DNA of 55,462 nucleotides, from the NCBI GenBank assembly GCA_900315885.1, contig ONAT01000006.1, forward strand, positions 1-55,462, in the 5' to 3' direction. The translations under genes and the position numbers were made by a program. The DNA comes from an uncultured Erysipelotrichaceae bacterium (GTDB lineage: Bacteria; Bacillota_I; Bacilli_A; RFN20; CAG-826). How positions within the stretch are numbered: position 1 is the stretch's first letter; every line of letters starts with the position of its first letter. Positions 42,982 to 54,263 of this stretch are shown here, one piece after another. The notes below the pieces were generated by a model, which did no database searches, was not told the origin of the DNA, and saw only the letters and a list, made by a program, of their open reading frames with translations.

Positions 42982-44124
42982 CTATCGCTTAAATAATCGA
43001 CGGAATTTATCAAAGATTGTTTCGGACTTCTTATCGATTTCACGATATTTTTCCAAAAGTTCTTTTTGTTCTTTAGTAAGTGAAGTTGGTGTAACAACTT
43101 TAATATGGATGAATTCATCACCATATGAACCAGTACGTACATTCTTAACACCTTTGCCACGAATCTTAAGGATTTGGCCAGGTTGGGTACCTGCCGGAAC
43201 TTTGACATCAACATCTCCATATACTGTTGGAACAGTAATTGTAACGCCTAAACTTGCATCCACGAATGAAATAGGGACTTCAATGTGGATATTATCGCCA
43301 TCACGCTCAAAACTATCATGTGGTTTGATTGTGACTTCGATAATTAAATCGCCATTAGGTCCACCATTGACGCCTCGTTCACCTTTGTTAGGAATACGAA
43401 TTTGTTGTCCTTCATTAATGCCAGCAGGAATTTTAACATCAATTTTGGTATGCACATGGTTATAACCTTTTCCTCCACATGCATCACACTTGTTTTTAAT
43501 TGTTTTACCTGTTCCGTTACAATCCGGACAAACAGATTGCGATTCAAAGACACCAAATGGTGTTTGTTGTCTAGTTCTTACTGTACCAGTACCATTACAT
43601 GTATGACATGTTTCAACATCACTAGCACTCTTAGCACCTGTACCATGACATTTACCACATTGTTCATCTAAATCAAGAGGAATTGTAATTGTCGTGCCGT
43701 TAATCGCATCCATAAAGTTAATACGAACACGCATAAAAGCGGCATTGCCTTGTTGTGGTCCAGTATTTGCTCTTCTTTGACGTCTTCCTCCTCCGAAGAA
43801 TGAACCAAAGATATCTCCTAAATCGACATCTTGGAAACCACCTTGGAAGCCATTAAAGCCATTGAATCCGCCACCAAAACCACCAGCACCAGCATTTTGA
43901 TCAAAAGCAGCGTGACCAAATTGGTCGTAAGTGGCACGTTTATTATCATCATAAAGAACATCGTATGCCTCTTGAACTTCTTTAAATTTTTCTTCAGCAC
44001 CCGGCTCTTTATTAATATCTGGGTGATATTTTTTTGCTAATTTACGATAAGCACTTTTAATTTCATCTTTAGTTGCTGATTTAGTTAATCCAAGTACTTC
44101 GTAATAATCTCTTTTAGTAGCCAT
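42982..44124 (-). CDS. dnaJ: Chaperone protein DnaJ
   Basis: The start ATG 44124 follows GGAGGATGATG and gives 380 residues. The co-chaperone stimulates DnaK ATP hydrolysis. It has the J domain with HPD (about residues 33-35), a Gly/Phe linker ([15 protein letters not shown]) and four CxxCxGxG zinc repeats ([32 protein letters not shown]). C-terminal substrate-binding domains follow. It is last in the heat-shock operon. A stem-loop without a T-run separates it from dnaK. Confidence 0.96.
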   Translation of the reverse strand: MATKRDYYEVLGLTKSATKDEIKSAYRKLAKKYHPDINKEPGAEEKFKEVQEAYDVLYDDNKRATYDQFGHAAFDQNAGAGGFGGGFNGFNGFQGGFQDVDLGDIFGSFFGGGRRQRRANTGPQQGNAAFMRVRINFMDAINGTTITIPLDLDEQCGKCHGTGAKSASDVETCHTCNGTGTVRTRQQTPFGVFESQSVCPDCNGTGKTIKNKCDACGGKGYNHVHTKIDVKIPAGINEGQQIRIPNKGERGVNGGPNGDLIIEVTIKPHDSFERDGDNIHIEVPISFVDASLGVTITVPTVYGDVDVKVPAGTQPGQILKIRGKGVKNVRTGSYGDEFIHIKVVTPTSLTKEQKELLEKYREIDKKSETIFDKFRRLFKR

Positions 44125-44151
44125 TAGCATCATCCTCCCTATTACAACTTA

Positions 44152-44173
44152 ATGGGGCAAGTGAATGCCCCAT
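44152..44173 (-). other. dnaK-dnaJ intercistronic stem-loop
   Basis: On the minus strand ATGGGGCA (44173-44166) pairs exactly with TGCCCCAT (44159-44152) around a six-base loop. No T-run follows, so it is more likely a processing or mRNA-stability element, or a weak attenuator lowering dnaJ, than a full terminator. Confidence 0.55.
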
Positions 44174-44183
44174 ATAAGCTTAA

Positions 44184-46031
<1,848 letters not shown>

Positions 46032-46038
46032 TTATATT

Positions 46039-46644
46039 TTAGTTCCCATTGGAACTATTATTGTCATTTTTTACTTCTTCTTGCGCTTCATTTTCTTTTT
46101 TCTCTTCTTTTTTACGTGAGACAATGACCATTGCTGGTTTTATCACACGATCTTTTAATTTATAACCTGCAGATAATACTTTAAGTACTAAATTAGGTTC
46201 TAAATCACTTTCCTCTGAATCGAGAGCGTGCATATATGAAGCATCAAATTTCGCATGTAATTCAGGTTCGAGTTTTGTGACTCCTTCATTTTCTAATACC
46301 GAGAGGAGATTTTTATAAATATATTCAAATCCCACTAAGAAGTTTTTCATCTTTGGATCGTCAACCTTGATTTGCAAAGCACAATGGAATGAATCTAAAG
46401 CTGGCATGAGATTTTCAACAAATCCCGCCGCACGATACTTAATAATTTCCGAATGTTCTTTTTCTAAGAGCTTTTTGGTGTTTTGTGTATCGGCGTAAGC
46501 CATATAATACTTATTTTTCCACTCATCAGCTTCTTGACGAACTTTCTTAAGTTCTTCTTCAAGTTTGGCAGATTTTTTCATTTCTTTTTTAGAAATTTTT
46601 TCTTTAACTTCTTCTCTTAATTCTGTTTCTTTATTTTCTTCCAT
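46039..46644 (-). CDS. grpE: Nucleotide exchange factor GrpE
   Basis: The start at ATG 46644 has AAAGGACG upstream and gives 201 residues. The exchange factor drives ADP release from DnaK. It has an acidic Lys/Glu-rich N-terminal tail, a long coiled coil (about 20-80, RQEADEWKNKYYMAYADTQN), and the C-terminal beta domain (VTKLEPELHAKFDASYMHAL, RVIKPAMVIVS). Its start overlaps the hrcA stop by 14 bases, so the two are translationally coupled. Confidence 0.94.
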   Translation of the reverse strand: MEENKETELREEVKEKISKKEMKKSAKLEEELKKVRQEADEWKNKYYMAYADTQNTKKLLEKEHSEIIKYRAAGFVENLMPALDSFHCALQIKVDDPKMKNFLVGFEYIYKNLLSVLENEGVTKLEPELHAKFDASYMHALDSEESDLEPNLVLKVLSAGYKLKDRVIKPAMVIVSRKKEEKKENEAQEEVKNDNNSSNGN

Positions 46645-47665
46645 CTTTCGTCCTTTCCTTTGCAAAGTATTTTTCTAATTCTTTTGCTACATACTCAAGA
46701 GCATTTATAACTCTTTCGTAATCCATTCTCTTTGGTCCTAATAGAGCAATTGTGCCTTCATTTTCACCAGGCATCTTAATCTTTGAGGTTATAACTGAGA
46801 CATCGGCGTATTCATCATTATCATTAATGCAAACATTGATGTCTTTATTCGAACCATCACTAATTAACATATGCTTCATACGCTCTGGAGAATTAAATAA
46901 AGTAAATAATCTCCTTAACGTTTCAGCATCACCTGCTAAATCAGGTTGATTGATAAGCTCACCTTCACCAAATAACGAAACACGGTCACGAGCAAATTTA
47001 ATAAATGCATCCATGAATACTTGATATAAACGATCATTATCAGATATATAATCTTCTAATACAGGTTTAATAGCTTCCATTTTATCGATTAGGTTACTAA
47101 CCGCGGTTCCTTTTAAACGGTCATTAAGAATTTTTACACATCCTTCAATATCTTTTAAATCAATGTCATCATCAAAGACAAAGGTCTTATTCTCAACATA
47201 TCCTTTATCAGTAACAAAGACCACAGTTGCAGTCTCACTTGAGATTGGGATAAGTTGTACAGAGATAAGATGTTCTCCTTTAGCATCAGGTCCAAGCACC
47301 ACAGTTGCTAAATTCGTCATATGTGAGAGAATTTTGCAAGATTGAGTAATTGCTTGTTCGACAGTTAAAGATTTCTCTGAGAGCAATGTCGCAATTTGAT
47401 TTTGGATTTTCGTATCAACACGCTCATTACGTAAATGATCAATGTAGTAACGATATCCTTTTGAAGATGGGACACGACCACTTGAGGTATGAGTTTTTTC
47501 AAGGAATCCTTCTTTTTCAAGAGCGAACATTTCATTACGGATTGTAGCGCTTGAAACATCTAGATTATATTCTTCAATTAATTGTTTGCTTGAAACTGGA
47601 TTCGCTGTTTTAATGAACGATTCCACAATTAGTTTAAGAATCAAGTCTCTTCTTGATAGACTCAT
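46631..47665 (-). CDS. hrcA: Heat-inducible transcriptional repressor HrcA
   Basis: This 344-residue repressor of class I heat-shock genes has an N-terminal winged helix (SFIKTANPVSSKQLIEEYNL, SSATIRNEMFALEKEG) and a GAF-like core with a dimerisation part (LLGPKRMDYERVINALEYV). HrcA binds CIRCE, and two such sites flank the promoter upstream of this gene, so the whole operon is autoregulated. HrcA activity usually depends on GroEL, not encoded in this window. The start follows GAGGTGAGACATT. Confidence 0.96.
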   Translation of the reverse strand: MSLSRRDLILKLIVESFIKTANPVSSKQLIEEYNLDVSSATIRNEMFALEKEGFLEKTHTSSGRVPSSKGYRYYIDHLRNERVDTKIQNQIATLLSEKSLTVEQAITQSCKILSHMTNLATVVLGPDAKGEHLISVQLIPISSETATVVFVTDKGYVENKTFVFDDDIDLKDIEGCVKILNDRLKGTAVSNLIDKMEAIKPVLEDYISDNDRLYQVFMDAFIKFARDRVSLFGEGELINQPDLAGDAETLRRLFTLFNSPERMKHMLISDGSNKDINVCINDNDEYADVSVITSKIKMPGENEGTIALLGPKRMDYERVINALEYVAKELEKYFAKERTKDGRK

Positions 47666-47680
47666 AATGTCTCACCTCTT

Positions 47681-47707
47681 TTAGCACTCTTATTCCCTTA
47701 GTGCTAA
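47681..47707 (-). promoter_or_regulatory. CIRCE operator, proximal copy
   Basis: TTAGCACTC-N9-TAGTGCTAA matches the HrcA operator with one mismatch in the second arm (consensus GAGTGCTAA). It covers the inferred transcription start and the region before the ribosome binding site. Confidence 0.92.
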
Positions 47708-47711
47708 TTAT

Positions 47712-47739
47712 ATTATATGCTAATTTTTAGCACTGTCAA
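47712..47739 (-). promoter_or_regulatory. hrcA operon promoter
   Basis: On the minus strand, TTGACA (47739-47734), a 16-base spacer and TATAAT (47717-47712) form a consensus vegetative promoter located between and overlapping the two CIRCE elements. Confidence 0.85.
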
Positions 47740-47753
47740 CCAAAAAGTGCTAA
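47727..47753 (-). promoter_or_regulatory. CIRCE operator, distal copy
   Basis: TTAGCACTG-N9-AAGTGCTAA matches the CIRCE consensus with one mismatch in each arm. The -35 box lies inside its spacer. Centre-to-centre distance from the proximal copy is 46 bases. Confidence 0.85.
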
Positions 47754-47778
47754 TTTTTTTAAATTTTTTTCAAGATAA

Positions 47779-47804
47779 TAAAAAAGCACCGATTGCATCG
47801 GCAC
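47779..47804 (-). terminator. Terminator of hemW
   Basis: On the minus strand GTGCCGAT (47804-47797) pairs with ATCGGTGC (47793-47786) with two wobble pairs, followed by T6. It insulates the heat-shock promoter from upstream transcription. Confidence 0.7.
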
Positions 47805-47862
47805 AATTTCATAAAATATTTTTTAATTTTTTTGTTTTTTTATTAGATTTTTATTAATTTAT

Positions 47863-48969
47863 TTATTCGAGTGCTAAAAACAAATCAAGTAAAATATGGT
47901 CTAGCATCATCATTCCTTCATAAGTTGTTTTTAAATAATACTTATTACTAATTAATAACTTGTTATTTACTAGTTCATTAATCTTTTCTTTTAAGATTTC
48001 TCCTATTTCAACACCAAAGCGTTTTTTAAACTCTCTTTTATTTATTCCTTTGCTCATTCTTAAATTGAGCATAATAAATTCTTCCATCATTGAGTTTCTT
48101 GATAATGTTTCTTTATCCTTAATATAATTCTCATTTAAATATTCTTTAATGTTTGATGTGTTTTGATAACGAACATCGCCTTCATATCCATGAGCACCTA
48201 AACCTAAACCAATATAATTATTATCTTTCCAATAATTGATATTATGTTTTGATTCGTAACCTCTTAAAGCAAAATTAGATACTTCGTAACGATAAAATCC
48301 TTTTTTCTTTAATTCTTTATATAATAAGTCATAATATTCACGCGATTTGTCTTCATCTACTTCTTTTATACCATTGTTATAAAACGCTGTTCCTTTAGAA
48401 ACAGTTAAAGAATAAGAAGATATATGTTTAATCTTTAAAGAAGTTGCAATGTCAATATCTTTTTTAAACATGGTAAGAGTTTGATTAGGTAAGCCATATA
48501 TTAAATCTATATTAATATTCGTTAAATTAACGGAATTTAAATAATTAATCCAATATCTAACCATGCGAACGCTATGATGACGGTTAATCTCTTTTAATAT
48601 ATCATTATTAAAGCTTTGAACTCCCATAGAAATACGATTAATACCATATTTTTGCATAATGGCTATTTTATTTTTACTTAATGATTCAGGATTAACTTCA
48701 ATTGTGAATTCAGACTTATTTTTCAAATGTGAAGATAAACTTTTTAATAATTTTTCAAGTAAAAATGGTGATAAAGAGGACGGTGTCCCTCCACCTATAT
48801 AAATAGTGTTAAATTTAGCATCTTTTAAATCATCAATTTGTAAGCACAAAACATTAATGTATTTACTAACGTATGAGCGTAAATAAAACATCTTTGTAAA
48901 ATCGCAATATTCACAAAGATGTTCACAAAACGGAATATGGATATAAAGACTATTTATCTTCCTTTTCAT
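47863..48969 (-). CDS. hemW: Radical SAM protein HemW (coproporphyrinogen III oxidase-like)
   Basis: The start at ATG 48969 is chosen because family similarity begins there (INSLYIHIPFCEHLCEYCDF); upstream codons overlap the preceding gene in another frame. The 368-residue protein has the radical-SAM cluster motif CEHLCEYC and the glycine motif IGGGTPSSLS. HemW proteins are annotated as HemN-like but act as heme chaperones. No heme biosynthesis genes are seen in the window. Order lepA-hemW-hrcA matches Bacillus. It overlaps the preceding small gene by 20 bases. Confidence 0.9.
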   Translation of the reverse strand: MKRKINSLYIHIPFCEHLCEYCDFTKMFYLRSYVSKYINVLCLQIDDLKDAKFNTIYIGGGTPSSLSPFLLEKLLKSLSSHLKNKSEFTIEVNPESLSKNKIAIMQKYGINRISMGVQSFNNDILKEINRHHSVRMVRYWINYLNSVNLTNINIDLIYGLPNQTLTMFKKDIDIATSLKIKHISSYSLTVSKGTAFYNNGIKEVDEDKSREYYDLLYKELKKKGFYRYEVSNFALRGYESKHNINYWKDNNYIGLGLGAHGYEGDVRYQNTSNIKEYLNENYIKDKETLSRNSMMEEFIMLNLRMSKGINKREFKKRFGVEIGEILKEKINELVNNKLLISNKYYLKTTYEGMMMLDHILLDLFLALE

Positions 48970-49195
48970 TGTCTTTATTTTCGTCTTTATTTTCTTTCTT
49001 CTCATCTTCAATTGGGACAAGAATACGATCAAGACTTTCTTTCGCGGCTTGCTCTTCTGTTTCTGGTTTTTTGATATCATCATCACGTAAAGATGGAACA
49101 TGCTTTCTTAGAATGAAAACAATTAGCGCTAGAGCACCAAATATAGCGACAATAATAAGTAAAAAGAGCACTGGATGCATAGATAATGTAATCAT
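48950..49195 (-). CDS. Small single-pass membrane protein
   Basis: I do not recognise this 81-residue protein. It has one transmembrane helix near residues 8-29 (LFLLIIVAIFGALALIVFIL) and a highly charged cytoplasmic tail ending in repeated Glu/Lys/Asn/Asp residues. It overlaps the hemW start by 20 bases and lies nine bases from the pseudo-Fic gene, so the three are likely cotranscribed. Confidence 0.65.
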   Translation of the reverse strand: MITLSMHPVLFLLIIVAIFGALALIVFILRKHVPSLRDDDIKKPETEEQAAKESLDRILVPIEDEKKENKDENKDNEKEDK

Positions 49196-49204
49196 ATAAA
49201 ATAC

Positions 49205-50587
49205 CTACTTTCTTGGAATTGGAGTATAAACAAATTTATTTTTAATCATTTCCTTGCGATAATATCCTTCGCTAGCTAAATGATCCATTGAGGTTCTAGC
49301 TGTTTCATATGCACATTCATTAACAGTTTTGAATTGTTGAATCGTGTAATATTTACCAACTGTGCAGTGATGAGCGTAGAACATTGCCTCACCTTTTTTC
49401 AAATTAGGATTAAGTTCTAATAAATGTTCCGCGATGTAATTAGCATCTTTTTCATCAAGCCCAATTGGGAACTTTGGAAGCGCAACACGCACCTCATAAT
49501 CTACATTATGCAACACTTTTTCATCATTTACGAGTGTTTCATTAATTTTTTGTGTATTTTCTTCTTTTATTTCTTTTTGATTATCTTCACCTTTGAAGAA
49601 TTCTTGCATAATATCTTGAGCATTGTTTTTAGCAAGATAAGATAGCATTTCATCGATAGAAGGAATTAATAATTCAATAATCTTATTTACAATATAAGTT
49701 ACATCATTACTTCTTAAGACTTCTTTAATGAGTTGTCCTTGTTCTTCTGATAAATCATCAATTAAAGTCTCTAAATCAAGTAAAATACCAACTTCATCGA
49801 AATCGTTATGCGCTAAAATGGATTTAGCAACAAGAATTGCAATTTCTTCAGAAAAATAATTAAATGGCTTCATCATTATTAGATAGAAATAGGAAACAAT
49901 CGCACGTATGACACTCGAATAAGTTTCATCATTAATAAATTCTAATAAATCATTAATCATTGGTTGTATTCTTTCAAGTGGCGCGGCACTATAGACACGG
50001 TCAATAACAAGACGTGAATTACGGTCTTCAATCTCTTCTTTACGATATAAATCATCAAAAGAATTAATACCACTTAAAATACTAGCAAATTTATAAAAAG
50101 TATTTTCATTAATTGGATCTGCGTAATATTTTTCAATTTCTTTTAAAGCATCATAATAATTCTTAATAGATATTTGATTAGGTAAAGATGGAGAGAAATC
50201 GCCATTAACCATGCTTGTTAAAACATTGTCTTCAATACTAATATTGTATTTATTTGCAATGTGCCTTAATGATTTAATCATATTGTTATTGCGTAATGAA
50301 AAACGTGCGACATCATTAGGTCCAAGTTTTTCATATCTAATCATTAATTTTGATAGTTTTCTTTCAATAGAATTAACATTATTTAAGATAAGTGGTGTAA
50401 GCACTATATTAAATGGTGTTCTCTCAATATCGCGTAAATTAAGTTTACGAGCAAAATTACTACGATAAGCCAAAATGTTATTCCAAAAACCATCTATATT
50501 ACTACCAATATGTAACGCTTTTGCTACTTCTTGCTTAGTCGCGTAACTTTTATTTGAGAAAATCTCACAATATTCATCGATATTCAT
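49205..50587 (-). CDS. Degenerate Fic-fold protein with a C-terminal winged helix
   Basis: The start ATG 50587 has GAGGTGAAACC upstream and gives 460 residues. Around 198-260 the sequence follows the Fic pattern: VYSAAPLERIQPMINDLLEF, a helix, then IMMKPFNYFSEEIAILVAK. That last segment lies where active Fic AMP-transferases have HPFx[DE]GNGR. The catalytic His (Lys240 here), the GNG loop and the Arg are all lost, so AMPylation is unlikely. The C-terminus (FKTVNECAYETARTSMDHLA, then YYRKEMIKNKF) resembles the winged helix of many Fic proteins and may bind DNA. A charged linker lies near 360-385. The best guess is a regulatory or scaffold protein. An 11-bp repeat array lies upstream. Confidence 0.6.
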   Translation of the reverse strand: MNIDEYCEIFSNKSYATKQEVAKALHIGSNIDGFWNNILAYRSNFARKLNLRDIERTPFNIVLTPLILNNVNSIERKLSKLMIRYEKLGPNDVARFSLRNNNMIKSLRHIANKYNISIEDNVLTSMVNGDFSPSLPNQISIKNYYDALKEIEKYYADPINENTFYKFASILSGINSFDDLYRKEEIEDRNSRLVIDRVYSAAPLERIQPMINDLLEFINDETYSSVIRAIVSYFYLIMMKPFNYFSEEIAILVAKSILAHNDFDEVGILLDLETLIDDLSEEQGQLIKEVLRSNDVTYIVNKIIELLIPSIDEMLSYLAKNNAQDIMQEFFKGEDNQKEIKEENTQKINETLVNDEKVLHNVDYEVRVALPKFPIGLDEKDANYIAEHLLELNPNLKKGEAMFYAHHCTVGKYYTIQQFKTVNECAYETARTSMDHLASEGYYRKEMIKNKFVYTPIPRK

Positions 50588-50634
50588 GGTTTCACCTCGT
50601 AGTAATTTTAGCAAATATCAAGGGTTAATTCCAT

Positions 50635-50667
50635 ATAAAAACTAAAAAAATACTAAAAATCTACTAA
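50635..50667 (-). repeat. Three tandem 11-bp units beginning TTAGTA/TTAGTT (copy 3)
   Basis: On the minus strand TTAGTA begins at 50667 and 50656, and TTAGTT at 50645, 11 bases apart, 48 bases upstream of the pseudo-Fic start codon and downstream of the lepA terminator. It has the same ordering, ending in TTAGTT, as copies 1 and 2. Confidence 0.6.
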
Positions 50668-50688
50668 CAAGATATTACAAAATCAAAC

Positions 50689-50711
50689 AAAAAAGCACGA
50701 AATTCGTGCTT
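50689..50711 (-). terminator. Terminator of lepA
   Basis: On the minus strand AAGCACG (50711-50705) pairs with CGTGCTT (50699-50693) around a five-base loop, with T6 starting at the stem end. The lepA stop codon lies in the stem. Confidence 0.75.
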
Positions 50712-52521
50712 ATTCGTCATCATCGATAGCAAGTAAGGACATAAAGGCTTCTTGTGGCACTTCCACAGAGCCAATTTTCTTCATGCGCTTCTTACCTTCT
50801 TTTTGCTTATCAAGAAGCTTACGTTTTCTTGAGATGTCGCCACCATAACACTTAGCCAAAACATCTTTACGTACAGCCTTGATATCAGTTCGAGCAATAA
50901 TCTTACCATTAATTGCGGCTTGAACTGGTACTTCAAATTGTTGACGTGGAATAACTTCTTTCAATTTTCTTGTAATGAGATTTCCACGATTATAAGCGCT
51001 CGGCTTATAAACAATCAAACTTAAAGCATCAATGACATTTCCATTTAATAAGATATCCATCTTTGCTAAATTTGAGGCGCGATATTCACTTAATTCATAA
51101 TCAAATGAAGCGTATCCTTTGGTGTAACTCTTTAATTTATCAAAGAAGTTATAGACTATTTCACTTAATGGTATTTCATATTTTAAAATCATACGAGTAT
51201 CATCAAAATATTCTAAATCTAGATAAATGCCTCTTTTTTCTTGGCATAGTTCCATAATAGCCCCCACATATTCTTTAGGAGTCATAATTGAAGCCGTAAC
51301 ATATGGCTCTTCAATTGCTTTAATTAAGCTAGGATCAGGCATTTTTGAAGGGTTATCTAATTCCAACACATCGCCATTTGTTAAATAAACTTTATAAATA
51401 ACTGATGGAGCAGTTAAGATTAAATCGATGTTATATTCTCTTTCAAGTCTTTCTTGAATTACATCCATATGCAATAAGCCTAAGAAACCACATCTAAAGC
51501 CAAAGCCAAGAGCTTGCGATGTCTCTGGTTCAAACACTAAACTTGAATCGTTTAGACATAACTTTTCTAATGCCTCTTTTAAATCTAAATACTTTTTAGA
51601 ATCAACTGGATATAAGCCACAATAAACCATTGGATTAATATGGCGGTACCCTGGTAAAGGATCACTTGTAGTATTATTTTTTAATGTTACTGTTTCACCA
51701 GGATGCACATCTTTAATATCTTTAATTTGTGCGCATAAATAGCCAACTTCCCCAGCGTATAAGACATCTCTTTTTTCTTCTTTTGGTGTTCTTATACCTA
51801 ATTCTGTTACTTGATAGTCTTTGTTCGCAGCACATAAATGAATGATATCGCCAACTCTAACTGTTCCTTCTTTTAAACGAATATTAATAACTACTCCGCG
51901 ATATGAGTCATAACTTGAATCAAAAATTAATGCCTTTAAAGGAGCATTTATATCACCCGTTGGAGCAGGTATATCTTCGACAATTTTAGCAAGAACTTGT
52001 TCTACGTTTAAACCAGTTTTAGCTGAAACATTAACAGCATCTTTACAATCAATGCCAATACGCTTTTCAATATCTTCTTTCACACGTTCTGGGTCGGCGC
52101 TTGGTAAATCAACTTTATTAATAACTGGTAAGATAACTAGATCGTTATCCACCGCTAAATAGACGTTAGCAAGAGTTTGGGCTTCCACTCCTTGCGTTGC
52201 ATCTACAACTAATAAAGCGCCTTCGCAAGCCGCTAATGAACGCGATACTTCATAAGTAAAATCGACGTGTCCCGGAGTGTCAATCAAATTAAAAACATAA
52301 TCATTTCCATCCGTGTGATGATATGTTAAAGTAACAGCATTCAACTTAATTGTAATGCCTCTTTCTCTTTCTAAATCCATTGAATCGAGCAATTGCTCTT
52401 TCATTTCTCTTTTATCAACACTGCCAGTTAGTTCTAATATTCTATCCGCTAGAGTGGATTTGCCATGGTCAATATGTGCAATAATAGAAAAATTTCTTAT
52501 TTTCTTTTGATCAAAAGCCAT
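50710..52521 (-). CDS. lepA: Elongation factor 4 (LepA)
   Basis: The 603-residue translational GTPase back-translocates or remodels ribosomes under stress. It has G1 AHIDHGKST (residues 15-23), the switch region [11 protein letters not shown]3 DTPGHVDF and G4 [10 protein letters not shown], and domains III-V and the LepA-specific C-terminal domain are complete ([20 protein letters not shown]). It is followed by the Fic-like gene and hemW. AGGTGTG precedes the ATG. Confidence 0.97.
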   Translation of the reverse strand: MAFDQKKIRNFSIIAHIDHGKSTLADRILELTGSVDKREMKEQLLDSMDLERERGITIKLNAVTLTYHHTDGNDYVFNLIDTPGHVDFTYEVSRSLAACEGALLVVDATQGVEAQTLANVYLAVDNDLVILPVINKVDLPSADPERVKEDIEKRIGIDCKDAVNVSAKTGLNVEQVLAKIVEDIPAPTGDINAPLKALIFDSSYDSYRGVVINIRLKEGTVRVGDIIHLCAANKDYQVTELGIRTPKEEKRDVLYAGEVGYLCAQIKDIKDVHPGETVTLKNNTTSDPLPGYRHINPMVYCGLYPVDSKKYLDLKEALEKLCLNDSSLVFEPETSQALGFGFRCGFLGLLHMDVIQERLEREYNIDLILTAPSVIYKVYLTNGDVLELDNPSKMPDPSLIKAIEEPYVTASIMTPKEYVGAIMELCQEKRGIYLDLEYFDDTRMILKYEIPLSEIVYNFFDKLKSYTKGYASFDYELSEYRASNLAKMDILLNGNVIDALSLIVYKPSAYNRGNLITRKLKEVIPRQQFEVPVQAAINGKIIARTDIKAVRKDVLAKCYGGDISRKRKLLDKQKEGKKRMKKIGSVEVPQEAFMSLLAIDDDE

Positions 52522-52622
52522 TTATCACACCTCCAACTTGTTAAAGTATAGCAAAATTATTAAATATATAAAATATTTTTAATAAAATTATTAAAAAGAT
52601 AATCATCAAACTAATAATTAAT

Positions 52623-53237
52623 CTATTTTTTATTAAACTGCGACTTTATTTCTGTAACTTCGAATAATTCACCAATTTCATTTAAATCGTCAAGTTTGAG
52701 TTTTACACCATTTTTCCCTTTTTCTAAAAAAAACAGGCGTAGCTCATGTTCGTATTTAAATTCTTCTTTTTTTTGAAAACAATTTAAAAATTTTTCATCT
52801 TTTTTATAATCAACTAGCGCTATTGCTAAAGTGTGAAGTTGTTTTCCCTTTGTTTTTACAATTTTTAAAAAGAATGAACGAATGTCGTCAATAATACAGA
52901 CATATTCGCCATAATATTTAATGCATTTCATTAAATCTTCATATGTACAATTTTGATCATAACATGAAATACAAAAAATGTAGTTTTTTAAACTAATATG
53001 TTTTATTTCATAAAAACTATCATTCTCATTGAGACTAATAATGATTTTTTCATTATTCAATCCAAAAACATCTGTGTTTTCAAATATAGTATTTACGCAT
53101 AATTTAACCTTGTTAATTATTTTACCCTCGATTTTATCTAATTTAGCAAGCGGGGCATTTCTTATTTTTTCTAAACTTGAGCAATAAATTTTATTTTCTT
53201 TAAAGCAGTCAATTTCATTATCTTTTCTAAACTTCAC
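52623..53237 (-). CDS. Hypothetical DUF2971-like protein with a damaged start
   Basis: The 204-residue ORF starts at GTG 53237 with no ribosome binding site. DUF2971-like features are an early NKIYCSSLEKIRNAPLAK segment and a late EFKYEHELRLFFLEKG segment (the usual Glu/Arg motif). Similarity to the family continues upstream in the same frame (KYEKIKFNDLLNKLKTT) to a TGA, but the only ATG near the promoter (53308) is in another frame. A one-base frameshift near the start is suspected. DUF2971 proteins often lie in defence islands. Family assignment is tentative. Confidence 0.45.
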   Translation of the reverse strand: MKFRKDNEIDCFKENKIYCSSLEKIRNAPLAKLDKIEGKIINKVKLCVNTIFENTDVFGLNNEKIIISLNENDSFYEIKHISLKNYIFCISCYDQNCTYEDLMKCIKYYGEYVCIIDDIRSFFLKIVKTKGKQLHTLAIALVDYKKDEKFLNCFQKKEEFKYEHELRLFFLEKGKNGVKLKLDDLNEIGELFEVTEIKSQFNKK

Positions 53238-53323
53238 AAGGCAATTTGTTGTTTTTAATTTGTTAAGTAAATCATTAAATTTAATTTTTTCATATTTACT
53301 GTTTTCATTCGTTCAAGCGAATA

Positions 53324-53352
53324 ATTATATAGAATCTCCCTCCTTGATTCAA
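53324..53352 (-). promoter_or_regulatory. Promoter of the DUF2971-like gene
   Basis: On the minus strand TTGAAT (53352-53347), a 17-base spacer and TATAAT (53329-53324) form a near-consensus promoter with expected start near 53317. Confidence 0.6.
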
Positions 53353-53501
53353 GCATAACAAGAACTTGTAATTTTTTTATAAAAGCCATTTAGTATGATA
53401 TACATATCGTAACTTAGATTCCATATTTCAAAGTAATTTCAATAATAAGACAATTGTTTACGAAGTCAAGTAAATTATTTGAATTTTAAAGCACAAAAAA
53501 T

Positions 53502-54263
53502 TCAATAGATAATTTCTATTATTCCTAAATCAAGTAATGACAAGATAAGTAATGATAAGGTTATATAAGTTTCGTGATTAAAGTAATAGTTTTCTTCCAT
53601 ATTCAGTATTTTATTATTTGTATTACCAAACTTATCTAGTAACGCTACATCAAAGTTTTTATCATCTATTCTTTTGTAAATATTAAGAAATTCTTTCGTA
53701 GCCTTTAAAAGTGAATTTTTATCTAATTCTTGTAACAAAAATTGTTTCGTATATCTTTTAGCTTCTTTTCCATTTGCTAATCTAGTTTCATCACTTCTTG
53801 CGTTACAATAAAATGCTTCGATACAGGGATAACTTAAAAGAAATAAACCATTCATATTATTGTCATTATCACGTGAATTTTCATATTTTAAAATCTTATC
53901 TTTGATAAACTTTTTAGAGTTACTTTGTCTATCGCGGTCAAAGATAAAATATAACGCATTATTTTCAACATCTAAATTGTAATTATGCGTTAAGAGGCGA
54001 TAAATATAAGACATATATTCGAGCGAACTTTTCTCTTCTAATAAACTTATCTGTGGGTGTTTAGCGGTAATGACATAAACAAAAGAATACTTATCATCAC
54101 TTTTATTTAAAGACATTATCTCTCCATCTTTAACAGTTAAAGTATTGTACCCTAAGATGTTTTGATAAATATGTCGAATTAGTTCAGGTTCAGTTTTTTC
54201 TCCTTCGACGACATAAATAACACTTCCGATGCGCTTATGAGGATTAATAATTAAACTACTCAT
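53502..54263 (-). CDS. RloB-like TOPRIM-type nuclease subunit
   Basis: The start ATG 54263 overlaps the ATPase gene by eight bases (ATGAGTAG), with GGAGG upstream; an earlier ATG at 54293 is less likely. It is a 253-residue RloB-type protein. VYVVEGEKTEPELI (Glu20 region) and YFIFDRDRQS (Asp109 to Arg112) form the two acidic TOPRIM-like motifs. RloB proteins pair with an AAA ATPase in abortive-infection and RloAB defence systems, probably acting as the nuclease. Specificity cannot be read. It follows the ATPase in a two-gene operon. Confidence 0.82.
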   Translation of the reverse strand: MSSLIINPHKRIGSVIYVVEGEKTEPELIRHIYQNILGYNTLTVKDGEIMSLNKSDDKYSFVYVITAKHPQISLLEEKSSLEYMSYIYRLLTHNYNLDVENNALYFIFDRDRQSNSKKFIKDKILKYENSRDNDNNMNGLFLLSYPCIEAFYCNARSDETRLANGKEAKRYTKQFLLQELDKNSLLKATKEFLNIYKRIDDKNFDVALLDKFGNTNNKILNMEENYYFNHETYITLSLLILSLLDLGIIEIIY

